Assembly (NCBI GenBank): GCA_934591815.1
Contig: CAKTPV010000011.1
Span: forward strand, 1 to 64,000
Length of the DNA stretch: 64,000 nucleotides
Source: an uncultured Oscillospiraceae bacterium
Lineage (GTDB): Bacteria; Bacillota; Clostridia; Oscillospirales; Oscillospiraceae
Direction of reading: 5' to 3'
Shown: positions 1 through 8,796 of the stretch, piece after piece
Layout: each line of letters opens with the position of its first letter
How positions within the stretch are numbered: the stretch's first letter is position 1
Translations under genes and position numbers: made by a program
Notes under the pieces: generated by a model
Seen by the model: the letters and a program-made list of their open reading frames with translations, nothing else
The model's database searches: none
Told to the model about the DNA's origin: nothing

Positions 1-131
1 GCCTCAACGGCGTTCATGTCATCGGGGTTGATGATGGTCTGCATGGACGCACGGTCCAGGGTGCCATCGGGGTTCACGGCCACCTTACCGGAGGTATCGG
101 GAACCTGCTTAACAGTGACGATGATTTTCAT
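1..131 (-). CDS. etfB: Electron transfer flavoprotein beta subunit, N-terminal fragment
   Basis: The first 43 residues of a minus-strand protein run off the left edge of the window. They begin MKIIVTVKQVPDTSG and continue with a conserved NPDGTLDR segment, which is the typical N-terminus of EtfB. The start is supported by a GGAGG ribosome site. It follows the acyl-CoA dehydrogenase by 20 bases, the usual bcd-etfB-etfA order. EtfAB with Bcd bifurcates electrons from NADH to crotonyl-CoA and ferredoxin in butyrate formers; that role is family knowledge. etfA would lie outside the window. Confidence 0.9.
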   Translation of the reverse strand, partial: MKIIVTVKQVPDTSGKVAVNPDGTLDRASMQTIINPDDMNAVE

Positions 132-151
132 TTTACCTTTTACCTCCTCAA

Positions 152-1315
152 TTACTTAACGCCCAGATTGCTGGCGATGACCATGCGCTGGACCTCGGAA
201 GTGCCCTCGTAGATCTCAGTGATCTTGGCATCGCGCATCATGCGCTCCACAGGATACTCACGGGTGTAACCGTAACCACCGAACAGCTGAACGGCGCGGC
301 GGGTCACATCGGAAGCGGCCTCGGCGGCGAACAGCTTGGCCATGGCAGCATCCATGGAGTACGGCTCGTGGTTCTGCTTCTTCATAGCAGCAGCGTAAAC
401 CACGTACTGAGCGGCCTGCATACGGGTATGCATATCGGCCAGCTGGAACTGGGTGTTCTGGAACTGGGAGATGCGCTTACCGAACTGTACGCGCTCCTTG
501 GTGTACTTGATGGCTTCCTCAACGGCGCCCTCGCCCAGACCCAGAGCCTGAGAAGCGATACCGATACGGCCGCCGTCCAGCGTCTTCATGGCGATCTTGA
601 AGCCCTCGCCCTTCTTGCCCAGCATACGATCCTTGGGGATCACGCAGTCCTCGAAGATCAGGTCGCAGGTAGAGCTGCCGCGAATACCCATCTTCTTCTC
701 GTGCTTGCCCTGGGAGAAGCCCTTGTCGTCCTTCTCCACGATGAACGCGGAGATCTCCTTCATGGAGCGGCCGCGCTTGTCAACGGTCTTGCCGGTAACG
801 GCGATGACCACGAAGGTGTCAGCCACGTTGCCGTTGGTGATGAAGCACTTGGAGCCGTTCAGGATGTAGTTCTCGCCGGACTCGTCCAGCACGGCGGTGG
901 TCTGCTGACCCTGGGCGTCGGTACCGGCGCCGGGCTCGGTCAGGCCGAAGGCACCGATCTTCTTGCCGGAGCACAGGTCGGGCAGATACTTCATCTTCTG
1001 CTCCTCGGTGCCGTTCTCAAAGATGGGGGCGGCGCACAGGGAGGTGTGGGCGGAAACGATAACGGCAGTGGTGCCGCAGACCTTGGCCAGCTCTTCCACG
1101 CACATGGCGTAGGACAGCACGTCGGCGCCGGCGCCGCCATACTGCTTGGGGAAGTAAATGCCCATCATGCCCAGCTTGGCCATCTTCTCGACGGTCTCCA
1201 TGGGGAAGCGCTCTTCCTCATCGATCTCGGCGGCCAGGGGCTTGACCTCGTTCTCCGCGAAATCGCGGTACATCTTGCGAACGAGCAGCTGTTCCTTCGT
1301 CAGATGGAAATCCAT
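152..1315 (-). CDS. bcd: Butyryl-CoA dehydrogenase (short-chain acyl-CoA dehydrogenase)
   Basis: A 387-residue FAD enzyme of the short-chain acyl-CoA dehydrogenase family, at its normal length. Visible landmarks are the FAD-binding FGLTEPGAGTDAQG stretch near residue 123, and the C-terminal IYEGTSEVQRMVI motif, in which the Glu of YEGT (about residue 370) is the expected catalytic base. It reduces crotonyl-CoA to butyryl-CoA with EtfAB as electron partner. It sits third in the crt-hbd-bcd-etfB transcript and starts at an ATG after an AAGGAGA site. Specificity for butyryl-CoA is inferred from the neighbours. Confidence 0.93.
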   Translation of the reverse strand: MDFHLTKEQLLVRKMYRDFAENEVKPLAAEIDEEERFPMETVEKMAKLGMMGIYFPKQYGGAGADVLSYAMCVEELAKVCGTTAVIVSAHTSLCAAPIFENGTEEQKMKYLPDLCSGKKIGAFGLTEPGAGTDAQGQQTTAVLDESGENYILNGSKCFITNGNVADTFVVIAVTGKTVDKRGRSMKEISAFIVEKDDKGFSQGKHEKKMGIRGSSTCDLIFEDCVIPKDRMLGKKGEGFKIAMKTLDGGRIGIASQALGLGEGAVEEAIKYTKERVQFGKRISQFQNTQFQLADMHTRMQAAQYVVYAAAMKKQNHEPYSMDAAMAKLFAAEAASDVTRRAVQLFGGYGYTREYPVERMMRDAKITEIYEGTSEVQRMVIASNLGVK

Positions 1316-1338
1316 ACTCTTTTCTCCTTTTTCTGATT

Positions 1339-2175
1339 TTACTTGTTGTAGTTGAAGAAGCCTTCGCCGGACTTAATACCCAATTTGCCCGCACGAACCA
1401 TCTTCCGGATCAGCACGTTTGCGCGATACTTGCTATCGTGGGTCTCGTTGAACAGCACGTCCATAATGTTCAGCACCACGTCCCAGCCGATCAGGTCGCC
1501 CAGATGCAGGGGGCCCATGGGGTGGTTGCAGCCCAGCTGCATAGCAATATCGATATCTTCTGCGGAGGCAACGCCTTCCTGCAGAACGCAAACGCCTTCA
1601 TTGCAATAGGGGATCAGGATCTTGTTGACCACAAAGCCGGGAGCCTCGTTGACCACCACGGGGGTCTTGCCGATCTCGGTGGAGAGGTTCTTGATGTAGT
1701 CCACCAGGTCAGCGGGGGTGTTGCCGCCGGCAATGACCTCCACCAGCTTCATGGCAGGCACCGGGTTGAAGAAGTGCATACCGATGAGGTTGTGCTTCAG
1801 GCCCTGGCCCATCTCGGTGATGGACAGAGAGGAGGTGTTGGAGGCGAAGATGGTCTCATCCTTGCACAGAGCATCCAGACGGCCCAGCAGCTCCTTCTTG
1901 ACTTCCATGTTCTCAGCGACGCACTCGATGACCAGATCGGCATCAGCGGCGCCCTCGAACTCCTCGACCAGAACGCGGCTCATGATATCATCAGCAGCTT
2001 CCTGGGTCATCTTGCCCTTGGCGACCTTCTTGTTCAGGGAGGCGGCCAGCTTGTCCTTATGACGCTGTGCGCTTGCGGTGCTGGAAGCATACATCAGAGC
2101 GGTGTGGCCCTTCGCTGCGAAAACCTGAGCAATACCGCTGCCCATTGTACCTGCGCCAAATACTGCTACTTTCAT
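1339..2175 (-). CDS. hbd: 3-hydroxybutyryl-CoA dehydrogenase
   Basis: A 278-residue NAD(P)-dependent dehydrogenase. The Rossmann motif GAGTMGSGIAQVFA lies at the N-terminus and the catalytic region GMHFFNPVPAMKLVEV in the middle, followed by the C-terminal dimer domain. It interconverts acetoacetyl-CoA and 3-hydroxybutyryl-CoA. I place the start at MKVAVFG because a GGAGGAAC site lies just upstream. A longer reading frame adds 21 non-conserved residues and is rejected. It lies between crt and bcd in the butyrate operon. Confidence 0.94.
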   Translation of the reverse strand: MKVAVFGAGTMGSGIAQVFAAKGHTALMYASSTASAQRHKDKLAASLNKKVAKGKMTQEAADDIMSRVLVEEFEGAADADLVIECVAENMEVKKELLGRLDALCKDETIFASNTSSLSITEMGQGLKHNLIGMHFFNPVPAMKLVEVIAGGNTPADLVDYIKNLSTEIGKTPVVVNEAPGFVVNKILIPYCNEGVCVLQEGVASAEDIDIAMQLGCNHPMGPLHLGDLIGWDVVLNIMDVLFNETHDSKYRANVLIRKMVRAGKLGIKSGEGFFNYNK

Positions 2176-2257
2176 GATTGTTCCTCCTAATTCAAATTTT
2201 TCCATAAATTGCTTAATTATCAGGCTCGCGCCTGTCAATTAACGATACGGTGCGGAG

Positions 2258-3037
2258 TTACTTATTCTGATAGGGCTCGTGCTTGCGCTTCTCCAGGAAA
2301 GCGCCCATGCCCTCCTTCTGATCCGCCGTCTCGAAGCAGCTGCCGAACAGCTTCTCCTCGATGACGATGGCCTGATCCATATCGGTCTGCAGGCCGTCGT
2401 TGATGGCCTTCTTGCAGGCGCGAACGGCGATGGGGGCGTTCTTGGCGATGGTCTGCGCCATCTTCTCCGCAGCGGGCATCAGCTCCTCCAGCGGGTACAC
2501 GGCGTTGACCAGGCCGATGCGATACGCCTCGTCCGCCTTGATGTTCTTGGCGGTGTAGATCAGCTGCTTGGCCATGCCGGGGCTGACCAGACGCGCCAGA
2601 CGCTGGGTGCCGCCGAAGCCCGGGGTGATGCCCAGACCGGTCTCAGGCTGACCGAACACAGCGGTATCGGCGCAGATGCGGATATCACAGCTCATGCTCA
2701 GCTCACAGCCGCCGCCCAGCGCGAAGCCGTTGACTGCGGCGATGGTGGGGATGGGCAGCGTCTCGATGCGGCGGAACACATCGTTGCCGTGCTTGCCGAA
2801 GGCCTCGCCGCCCTCCTTCGTCAGCGTGCTCATCTCACCGATATCAGCGCCGGCCACGAAAGCCTTTTCGCCGCTGCCGGTGATGACCAGCGCATAAATA
2901 TCCTGATCGGCGGTGACGATATCCACCAGCTCGTTCAGGTCGGACAGCACTTCGGAATTCAGAGCGTTCAGCGCCTTGGGCCGGTTGATGGTGGCCACGG
3001 CGATATGCTCTTTCTTTTCCAGCAGAACATGAGTCAT
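2258..3037 (-). CDS. crt: Crotonase (3-hydroxybutyryl-CoA dehydratase)
   Basis: A 259-residue enoyl-CoA hydratase of normal length. Conserved features are the oxyanion-hole segment AFVAGADIGEM near residue 62, the FALGGGCELSMSCD helix, and the QPETGLGITPGFGGTQRL segment, which carries the catalytic Glu. It converts 3-hydroxybutyryl-CoA to crotonyl-CoA. It is the first gene of the operon, behind a well-formed promoter and an AGGAGG site. No thiolase gene is adjacent, so the acetoacetyl-CoA-forming step must be encoded elsewhere. Confidence 0.93.
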   Translation of the reverse strand: MTHVLLEKKEHIAVATINRPKALNALNSEVLSDLNELVDIVTADQDIYALVITGSGEKAFVAGADIGEMSTLTKEGGEAFGKHGNDVFRRIETLPIPTIAAVNGFALGGGCELSMSCDIRICADTAVFGQPETGLGITPGFGGTQRLARLVSPGMAKQLIYTAKNIKADEAYRIGLVNAVYPLEELMPAAEKMAQTIAKNAPIAVRACKKAINDGLQTDMDQAIVIEEKLFGSCFETADQKEGMGAFLEKRKHEPYQNK

Positions 3038-3063
3038 ATCAATTCCTCCTTACATCCTCGTCC

Positions 3064-3086
3064 GTCGCGGCGTACATGGCCGCGAC
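3064..3086 (-). promoter_or_regulatory. Leader hairpin ahead of crt
   Basis: A perfect 8 bp stem (GTCGCGGC/GCCGCGAC) with a 7-base loop lies in the roughly 100-base untranslated leader between the crt promoter and start codon. It has no T run, so it is not a simple terminator. It could stabilise the messenger or bind a regulator; its function is unknown. Confidence 0.4.
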
Positions 3087-3142
3087 AGTGTGTCAGGGGG
3101 AGGAACACGCCCTCTGGACAGGCTCCTCCTCATACATACTGT

Positions 3143-3171
3143 ATTATAGTAGACCGTTAGAATTTTATCAA
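3143..3171 (-). promoter_or_regulatory. Promoter of the crt-hbd-bcd-etf operon
   Basis: Reading on the minus strand: TTGATA (3166-3171), a 17-base spacer, then TATAAT (3143-3148). The -10 is perfect and the -35 is close to the vegetative consensus. It drives a leader of about 100 bases before crt. Confidence 0.75.
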
Positions 3172-3294
3172 GTCCAACCAGCGGCGCTTTCTCTTTTTTA
3201 GCAGTTTCCACAAAAGTGAACGCTGTTCTTTGCGCATTTTTAAGGTTGCATGGCGGTGTTTCGCGTGAAATTTCCCGCCCGCCGGATTTCGGGT

Positions 3295-3323
3295 TTGCAA
3301 ACACACGGAAAATGTGGTATAAG
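3295..3323 (+). promoter_or_regulatory. Promoter of trmB
   Basis: TTGCAA (3295-3300), a 17-base spacer, then TATAAG (3318-3323), located 41 bases before the trmB start. It is divergent from the crt promoter. Together these account for most of the 3038-3363 intergenic region. Confidence 0.6.
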
Positions 3324-3363
3324 TATCTGAAAATCTCTACCATATTTGGGAGGACACTGCGCC

Positions 3364-4044
3364 ATGCGTATGCGTAAAAAGAAAAATCTGGTGCCCCGGA
3401 TGGAGGCCTGCGGCAGCTGTCTCGTCCGCGATCCCTTCGCCATGCGGGGACAGTGGCGGACGCTGATGCCGGAAGCGCGGGAGCTGCGGGTGGAGCTGGG
3501 CTGCGGCAAGGGCCGTTTCACGGCGGACACCGCCGCCGCGGAGCCGGACGTGCTGCTCATCGCCGTGGAGAAGGTGCCGGACGCCATGGTGGTAGCCATG
3601 GAGCGGGTCACGGAGGCGGGACTGAAAAATGTGTTCTTCGTAGACGGCGACGCCGCCCTGCTGCCGGATATGTTCGCCTCCGGCGAGGTGGATCGCCTGT
3701 ACATCAACTTTTGTGACCCGTGGCCCAAGAGCAACCAGAAAAAGCGGCGGCTCACCCACGGCAATTTCCTCAAGCAGTACCGTAAGGTGCTGTCCGACGG
3801 TGGGCAGCTCCACTTCAAGACCGACAATGACAAGCTGTTTGCGTGGTCTGTGGAGGAGATCCCCCAGTTCGGCTTTCAGCTGTCGGAGGTCACCACCGAT
3901 CTCCACAGGGACGGTCCGGTGGGCGTCATGACCGACTACGAGCGGAAGTTCTTCAGTGAGGGCAAGAACATCAACCGCTGCGTGGCCACCATGGTGCCGT
4001 GGGAGGAGCCGGAGGCTCCGGAGGCCGACGCAGAGGCGGAGTAA
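3364..4044 (+). CDS. trmB: tRNA (guanine-N7)-methyltransferase
   Basis: A 226-residue SAM-dependent methyltransferase. The SAM-binding motif VELGCGKGRFTADTA and the acidic VEK that follows are present. So is the family signature NFCDPWPKSNQKKRRLTH, which carries the catalytic Asp/Pro region, and the C-terminal TDYERKF block. It makes m7G46 in tRNA. The start is set at the ATG 11 bases after GGGAGG. A second in-frame Met two codons later is possible. The C-terminus has a short acidic tail (EEPEAPEADAEAE), which is not conserved in the family. Confidence 0.93.
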   Translation: MRMRKKKNLVPRMEACGSCLVRDPFAMRGQWRTLMPEARELRVELGCGKGRFTADTAAAEPDVLLIAVEKVPDAMVVAMERVTEAGLKNVFFVDGDAALLPDMFASGEVDRLYINFCDPWPKSNQKKRRLTHGNFLKQYRKVLSDGGQLHFKTDNDKLFAWSVEEIPQFGFQLSEVTTDLHRDGPVGVMTDYERKFFSEGKNINRCVATMVPWEEPEAPEADAEAE

Positions 4045-4055
4045 GCGGCATAACC

Positions 4056-4087
4056 AAGCGCGGCAGGGACTTCCCTGCCGCGCTTTC
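4056..4087. terminator. Convergent terminator between trmB and sigG
   Basis: A perfect 14 bp inverted repeat (AAGCGCGGCAGGGA and its complement, 2-base centre) lies just past trmB and directly abuts the convergent sigG stop. The T tail is short (CTTTCT), so strength is moderate. Confidence 0.65.
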
Positions 4088-4089
4088 TG

Positions 4090-4863
4090 CTACATATTCC
4101 GCCGGATGCTGTTGATGGCGCCCTTCTCCAGCCGGGACACCTGCGCCTGTGAGATGCCGATCTCGCTGCTGACCTCCATCTGTGTCTTCCCCTGACAGAA
4201 CCGCAGCGCCAGAATATGGCGCTCCCGCGGGTCCAGCCGGGAGATAGCCTCCTTCAGGGCGATGCGGTCCAGCCAGTTCTCGTCCGAGTTCCGCTCGTCC
4301 CGCACCTGATCCATGACGCACACGGCGTCTCCGCCGCCGTCGGCGTACACCGGCTCGTACAGGCTGACCGGGTCTACGATGGCATCCATGGCGAACACCA
4401 CGTCCTCCCGCGGGATATCCAGATAGCGGGCGATCTGCTCCACCGTAGGCTCCCGCTGGCTCTCCGCCATCAGCTTTTCCCGGGCCTGTAAGACCTTGTA
4501 GGCCGTGTCCCGCATACTGCGGCTGACACGGACGGCGCTGTTGTCCCGCAGATAGCGCCGGATCTCCCCCACGATCATCGGCACGCCGTAGGTGGAGAAC
4601 CGCACCGGCTGGTTGATGTCAAAATTGTCGATAGCCTTCATCAGGCCGATACACCCTACCTGAAAGAGATCGTCCACATTCTCACCCCGGCTCTGAAACC
4701 GCTGGAGCACCGACAGCACCAGACGCAGGTTGCCGCAGATCAACTGCTCCCGCGCCGCCTTGTCGCCGGTCTTGGTACGGCGCAGCAGTGCCATCATCTC
4801 GTCGTTTTTCAACACCGGCAGCCTGGCTGTGTTGATGCCGCAGATCTCTACCTTCCCCCGCAT
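4090..4863 (-). CDS. sigG: RNA polymerase sporulation sigma factor SigG
   Basis: A 257-residue sigma-70 family factor. The N-terminus MRGKVEICGINTARLPVLKN closely matches the SigG signature. Region 2 (LFQVGCIGLMKAIDNFDI, with VRFSTYGVPMIVGEIRR), region 3, and a region 4 helix-turn-helix (QMEVSSEIGISQAQVSRLEK) are all present. It directs late forespore transcription in endospore formers. The start is set at the ATG after GGAAGGA. Two more upstream Met codons exist, but they do not match the family N-terminus. It is the strongest marker of sporulation in this window, together with the next gene. Confidence 0.92.
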   Translation of the reverse strand: MRGKVEICGINTARLPVLKNDEMMALLRRTKTGDKAAREQLICGNLRLVLSVLQRFQSRGENVDDLFQVGCIGLMKAIDNFDINQPVRFSTYGVPMIVGEIRRYLRDNSAVRVSRSMRDTAYKVLQAREKLMAESQREPTVEQIARYLDIPREDVVFAMDAIVDPVSLYEPVYADGGGDAVCVMDQVRDERNSDENWLDRIALKEAISRLDPRERHILALRFCQGKTQMEVSSEIGISQAQVSRLEKGAINSIRRNM

Positions 4864-4998
4864 GAGCGCCCGTCCTTCCACTGTGATAGTGGCAGTATTT
4901 CCCGGCGCGGCAGCGGCTATTCCGCAGGGCGGAATGTTCCCGGAAACGACAGTATGGGACAGGCGGCGCGGCGCATAGACTGCAACGGGGTGAGTGCG

Positions 4999-5286
4999 AT
5001 GCTGTGCAAATTTTCCATGCTGCGGCGCAAGGAGGTCATCAACCTCTGCGACGGCTCACGGCTGGGCTTCGTGGGCGATCTGGACATACAGGTGCCGGAG
5101 GGCACGGTGAAGGGCATCATCGTCTTCGGGCCGTGCCGCTTTTTCGGTCTGTTCGGACGCGGCGAGGATTTCTACATTCCGTGGGAGTGCATCCGGAAGT
5201 TTGGGGATGACATCATCCTCATCGACAAGCCGTTTCAGAAGCGGCAGCCACCGCCGCCCCGCCGGAAAAAGGGGTGGTTCGGGTGA
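4999..5286 (+). CDS. YlmC/YmxH family sporulation protein
   Basis: A 95-residue PRC-barrel-like protein. It begins MLCKFSMLRRKEVINLCDG and contains the GFVGDLDIQVPEGTVKGIIV barrel strand, then WECIRKFGDDIILID, both typical of the YlmC/YmxH family. In Bacilli and Clostridia the family is found next to sporulation sigma factors. Here it is divergent from sigG, which fits. The molecular function is not established. A GTG four codons upstream is an alternative start. A strong terminator follows. Confidence 0.85.
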   Translation: MLCKFSMLRRKEVINLCDGSRLGFVGDLDIQVPEGTVKGIIVFGPCRFFGLFGRGEDFYIPWECIRKFGDDIILIDKPFQKRQPPPPRRKKGWFG

Positions 5287-5290
5287 AAAA

Positions 5291-5326
5291 AACAGCGCCT
5301 CCGCATGACCGGAGGCGCTGTTCTTT
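5291..5326. terminator. Bidirectional terminator between ylmC and glnS
   Basis: A perfect 13 bp stem (AACAGCGCCTCCG and its complement) with a 6-base loop, followed by TCTTTCTTT on the plus strand and flanked by an A run that would give T residues on the minus strand. It separates two convergent genes. Confidence 0.85.
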
Positions 5327-5328
5327 CT

Positions 5329-7059
5329 TTATTTCTTGAAGCTGTCCTTCAGGGACACGCTGCGGTCGAACACCAGATGCTCCGCCGTGCAGTCCCGGTT
5401 GTCCATGCAGAAGTAGCCCACCCGCATGAACTGGAACGTAGGGGCGTTGACGCCGGTGCGGTTCTCCTGCTTGCCGAAGGCCTCCGCCACCTTGCGCATC
5501 TCCGGCTCCACCTTGCAGCCGGTGAGTACCGTCAGGCTGTCGGGGTTCAGGCAGTCCAGAAAGTCCTTGTCCGGGCCGTCAGGCGTGGCGTCGGAGAACA
5601 GGTTGTCGTACAGGCGCACCTCGGCGTCCAGACAGTTCTCCGCGTCCACCCAGTGGAGCGTAGCGCCCTTGACCTTGCGGCCGTCGGCGGGGTCGCCGCC
5701 CCGGGAATCCGGGTCGTAGGTGCACAGCACCTCCACCACCCGGCCGCTCTCGTCCTTGACGCAGCCGGTGCAGGTGACGAGGTACGCGCCCTTCAGACGG
5801 CACTCCGGGCCGTTGGGGGTCAGGCGCTTGTACTTGGGCACCGGCACCTCCATGAAGTCGTCCTCCTCGATCCACAGGTGGCGGGAGAAGGTGATGTCAT
5901 GGGTACCCTGCGCCGGGTCGGTGGGGTTATTCTCCACGGTGAAGGTCTCGCTCTGCCCCTCGGGATAGTTGGTAACCGTCAGCTTCACCGGATGCAGCAC
6001 CGCCATGGTGCGCTCGGCGTTGGCGTTCAGGTCCTCCCGCAGGCAGTGCTCCAGAAAACCGTACTCGATGACGTTGGGGGACTTGGCCACGCCGATCCGC
6101 TCGCAGAAATTGCGGATGGACGCGGCGGTATAGCCACGGCGGCGCAGGCCGCACAGCGTGGGCATACGGGGATCGTCCCAGCCGGAGACATAGTGCTCCT
6201 CCACCAGCTTGCGCAGCTTCCGCTTGGACATCACCGTGTGGTCGATGCCCAGACGGGCGAACTCGATCTGCCGGGGACGGGCGGGCAGCTCGCAGTGGTC
6301 GATGACCCAGTTGTACAGGGGGCGGTGTGCCTCAAATTCCAGCGAGCAAAGGCTGTGGGTGATGCCCTCCAGCGCGTCCTGAATGGGGTGGGCGAAGTCG
6401 TACATGGGATAGATGCACCACTTGTTGCCCTGCCGGTGGTGGCTCATGTGGTTGATGCGGTAGATCACCGGGTCACGCATATTGAAGTTGCCGCTGGTCA
6501 GGTCGATCTTGGCCCGCAGCGTCATGGCGCCGTTGGGGAACTCCCCGGCGCGCATACGGGCGAACAGATCCAGACTCTCCTCCACAGGCCGGTCGCGGTA
6601 GGGGGACACGGCGGGGATGCCGATGTCGCCGCGGTTCTGCTTGAACTCCTCCGGCGTCAGCTCACACACATACGCCAGCCTCTTCTTGATGAGCAGTACC
6701 GCCTGACGGTAGTCCTCCTCAAAGTAATCCGAGCCGTAGAAGAACCGGTCGCCCCAGTCGAAGCCCAGCCAGTGGATGTCCTGCTTGATGGCCTCCACGA
6801 ACTCCTCGTCCTCCTTGGTGGGATTGGTGTCGTCCATTCGCAGGTTGCACAGGCCGTTGTACTTCTCGGCAGTGCCGAAGTCGATGGTCAGCGCCTTGCA
6901 GTGACCGATGTGCAGATAGCCGTTGGGCTCCGGCGGAAAACGGGTGTGGACGGTCATTCCCTGGAACTGACCACCCTCTGCGATGTCCTCGTCGATGAAA
7001 TTCAGGATAAAGTTTTTGCCGGACTCCTCGGTTTCAGGGGTCTTGATTTCCTCGGCCAT
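5329..7059 (-). CDS. glnS: Glutaminyl-tRNA synthetase
   Basis: A 576-residue class I aminoacyl-tRNA synthetase. The HIGH-type motif sits in RFPPEPNGYLHIGHCKAL and the KMSKS-type motif is VMSKRKL. The C-terminal beta-barrel anticodon-binding domain is full length. It charges tRNA-Gln directly, so this organism does not depend only on the GatCAB amidation route. I chose the ATG at 7059. A GTG four codons upstream would sit almost on top of the AAGGAG site. The gene appears to be a single transcription unit. Confidence 0.95.
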   Translation of the reverse strand: MAEEIKTPETEESGKNFILNFIDEDIAEGGQFQGMTVHTRFPPEPNGYLHIGHCKALTIDFGTAEKYNGLCNLRMDDTNPTKEDEEFVEAIKQDIHWLGFDWGDRFFYGSDYFEEDYRQAVLLIKKRLAYVCELTPEEFKQNRGDIGIPAVSPYRDRPVEESLDLFARMRAGEFPNGAMTLRAKIDLTSGNFNMRDPVIYRINHMSHHRQGNKWCIYPMYDFAHPIQDALEGITHSLCSLEFEAHRPLYNWVIDHCELPARPRQIEFARLGIDHTVMSKRKLRKLVEEHYVSGWDDPRMPTLCGLRRRGYTAASIRNFCERIGVAKSPNVIEYGFLEHCLREDLNANAERTMAVLHPVKLTVTNYPEGQSETFTVENNPTDPAQGTHDITFSRHLWIEEDDFMEVPVPKYKRLTPNGPECRLKGAYLVTCTGCVKDESGRVVEVLCTYDPDSRGGDPADGRKVKGATLHWVDAENCLDAEVRLYDNLFSDATPDGPDKDFLDCLNPDSLTVLTGCKVEPEMRKVAEAFGKQENRTGVNAPTFQFMRVGYFCMDNRDCTAEHLVFDRSVSLKDSFKK

Positions 7060-7173
7060 GATCTTTCTCACACTCCTTGTTGTCGTAATCGTAAATTGTG
7101 CATAAAGCGGTTTATAATTATACCTGCCGCCGCCGGGAATTGCAAGAGGTTTACCGCTCTTCCCGCAAAAAAG

Positions 7174-7749
7174 TCACAGTGCGTCGAATTCCTCCCGGGT
7201 CAGCAGCAGATCCAGCGCCTCCAAAAGGCCATTGGCGGTCAGTCTGGACGGCAGTCCCAGCCGCAGCTGGAGCGCGGCGCGTCTGGCGGCGGAGTCCGGG
7301 CCGATCAAGCCCTTTTCCAGCAGATCCGCCTTGGTCAGCCCCGCCCGCTGCGGGGTATCGGAGCCGTCCTCAAACGTGGCGCCCGCCCGGCGCAGAGCCT
7401 CCACCAGCACCTCCGGCGGCATCCCCTCCACGCCCAGCTTGCCTTCCCTGCCGCCCTTACGCTTGCGGCGCTCCTTGCCGTATACGTCCGGCACATAGGC
7501 CTGCTTCAGCTTCTCCGGCGGGATGACGCCCTTGAGATGGTTGCGGATGACAAAGCCGGCGCCGTCGGGATCGGTCAGCAATATCAGTCCCCGTGTCTGC
7601 GCCAGACGGCGGAGATAGGCGGTCTTTTCCCGGTCGTTGAACACAGCGAAGCCGCCTGTCTCCACCACCACGGCGTCCACCGCCTGCAAAAGCGTATTCT
7701 TGTCGTAGCGGCCCTCCACCACGATGACCTCACGGATGCGGGGCTTCAT
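7174..7749 (-). CDS. rnmV: Ribonuclease M5 (5S rRNA maturation)
   Basis: A 191-residue Toprim nuclease of normal length. The N-terminal EVIVVEGRYDKNTL contains the Toprim catalytic Glu, and ILLTDPDGAGFVIRNHL carries the DxD-type metal site. It matures 5S rRNA in Firmicutes. The start overlaps the stop of holA by 4 bases (ATGA), so the two are translationally coupled. Order on the transcript is comEC, holA, rnmV. Confidence 0.93.
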   Translation of the reverse strand: MKPRIREVIVVEGRYDKNTLLQAVDAVVVETGGFAVFNDREKTAYLRRLAQTRGLILLTDPDGAGFVIRNHLKGVIPPEKLKQAYVPDVYGKERRKRKGGREGKLGVEGMPPEVLVEALRRAGATFEDGSDTPQRAGLTKADLLEKGLIGPDSAARRAALQLRLGLPSRLTANGLLEALDLLLTREEFDAL

Positions 7750-8795
7750 CGTTCACCTGCCAATTCCATGAGGAACAGCTTCAGTTCGCCCTCATTGTCC
7801 ATACCGCGCTCGCTTTTCATGCGGCGATCCAGCCTTTGGCAGCGCTTCACCGCCTGCCGGCACCAGTCGTGATCCACATTTTTCGCCGCTCCAAGCAGCA
7901 TCTTGGCGGGATAGTCGCTGGTCATGCTCCACAGCTCCTTGAGCCAGATGCTGTCCTTGCCGCCGTCCAGCGCCAGCCGGGCCGTGTACAGCTTCCGCAG
8001 CTCCTTGCCCAGCGCCGCCAGAATGGCGATGGGCTCCGTCTGCATCCGCAGCAGGTCACCGAGGATGGCGGCCGCCCGGTCATATTTCCGCTCTGTAACG
8101 GCCCTGGTCATGTCGAAAACGCGGGCGTCCAGCACCGGCTCCGCCACGGCGTCGATATCCGCGATGGTGATCCGCTCGTGCTTGGCGTAGGCGGCGATCT
8201 TCTCGATCTCCGGGATCAACCCCCGCATCAGGCTGCCGCAGGTGAACAGCAGGTGATCCGCCGCCGTCTGGTCGATGTCGTGGCCGGCGGCGGCAAACCG
8301 CCGCTTCAGCCATTTCAGCAGGTCAGAGCGCTCCTGCTGGGCGAACTCCACCTCCTGCACGTGCTCGTTCAGGGCAGCACACAGCTTCTTCATCTTCCCA
8401 TCCCGCTTGTAGGACACCTGCTCGTACAGGAACACCATGGTGCAGTAGGGTGGGAAATCCGACAGCAGTTCAATAAGCGCCGTGCGCTGTCCCTCGTCCA
8501 GCTTGAAGATGTCCAGATCCGTAACGGTAACGAGGGTATGCTCCGCCATCATCGGCATGGCCTCCGCCGTCTCCGCCAGCTCCTGCACCGTCAGCCCCTT
8601 GCCGCCCAAGCGGTGGTAATTAAATTCCTCGAACCCGCCGGGGATCAGCAGCTCCTTCAGCTGCTGCACCATATTCTGGAGGAGATACCGCTCCTCGCCG
8701 TAAAAAATATACAGATTGGCCGGCACTCCCGCCTTGATGGCGGCGCGCAGCGCCTCATAGCCGCCGTTTTGCCCGCGGCTTTCCTTCTTCGCCAT
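7746..8795 (-). CDS. holA: DNA polymerase III delta subunit (clamp loader)
   Basis: A 349-residue protein of normal HolA length. The N-terminal NLYIFYGEERYLLQNMV segment, the Rossmann-like core, and C-terminal helices (MTSDYPAKMLLGAAKNVD) fit the family. It opens the beta clamp in the clamp-loader complex. comEC ends two bases past its start codon (8797), a gene order common in Firmicutes. No Walker A motif is present, as is normal for delta. Confidence 0.9.
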   Translation of the reverse strand: MAKKESRGQNGGYEALRAAIKAGVPANLYIFYGEERYLLQNMVQQLKELLIPGGFEEFNYHRLGGKGLTVQELAETAEAMPMMAEHTLVTVTDLDIFKLDEGQRTALIELLSDFPPYCTMVFLYEQVSYKRDGKMKKLCAALNEHVQEVEFAQQERSDLLKWLKRRFAAAGHDIDQTAADHLLFTCGSLMRGLIPEIEKIAAYAKHERITIADIDAVAEPVLDARVFDMTRAVTERKYDRAAAILGDLLRMQTEPIAILAALGKELRKLYTARLALDGGKDSIWLKELWSMTSDYPAKMLLGAAKNVDHDWCRQAVKRCQRLDRRMKSERGMDNEGELKLFLMELAGER

Positions 8796-8796
8796 A

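Noticed and set aside
3050..3343. 97-residue minus-strand frame upstream of crt
   Set aside because: It overlies the crt promoter and leader, has no ribosome site and no recognisable sequence.
5305..7872. 855-residue plus-strand frame opposite glnS
   Set aside because: It is an antisense shadow in GC-rich DNA; glnS and rnmV on the minus strand have full domain support.
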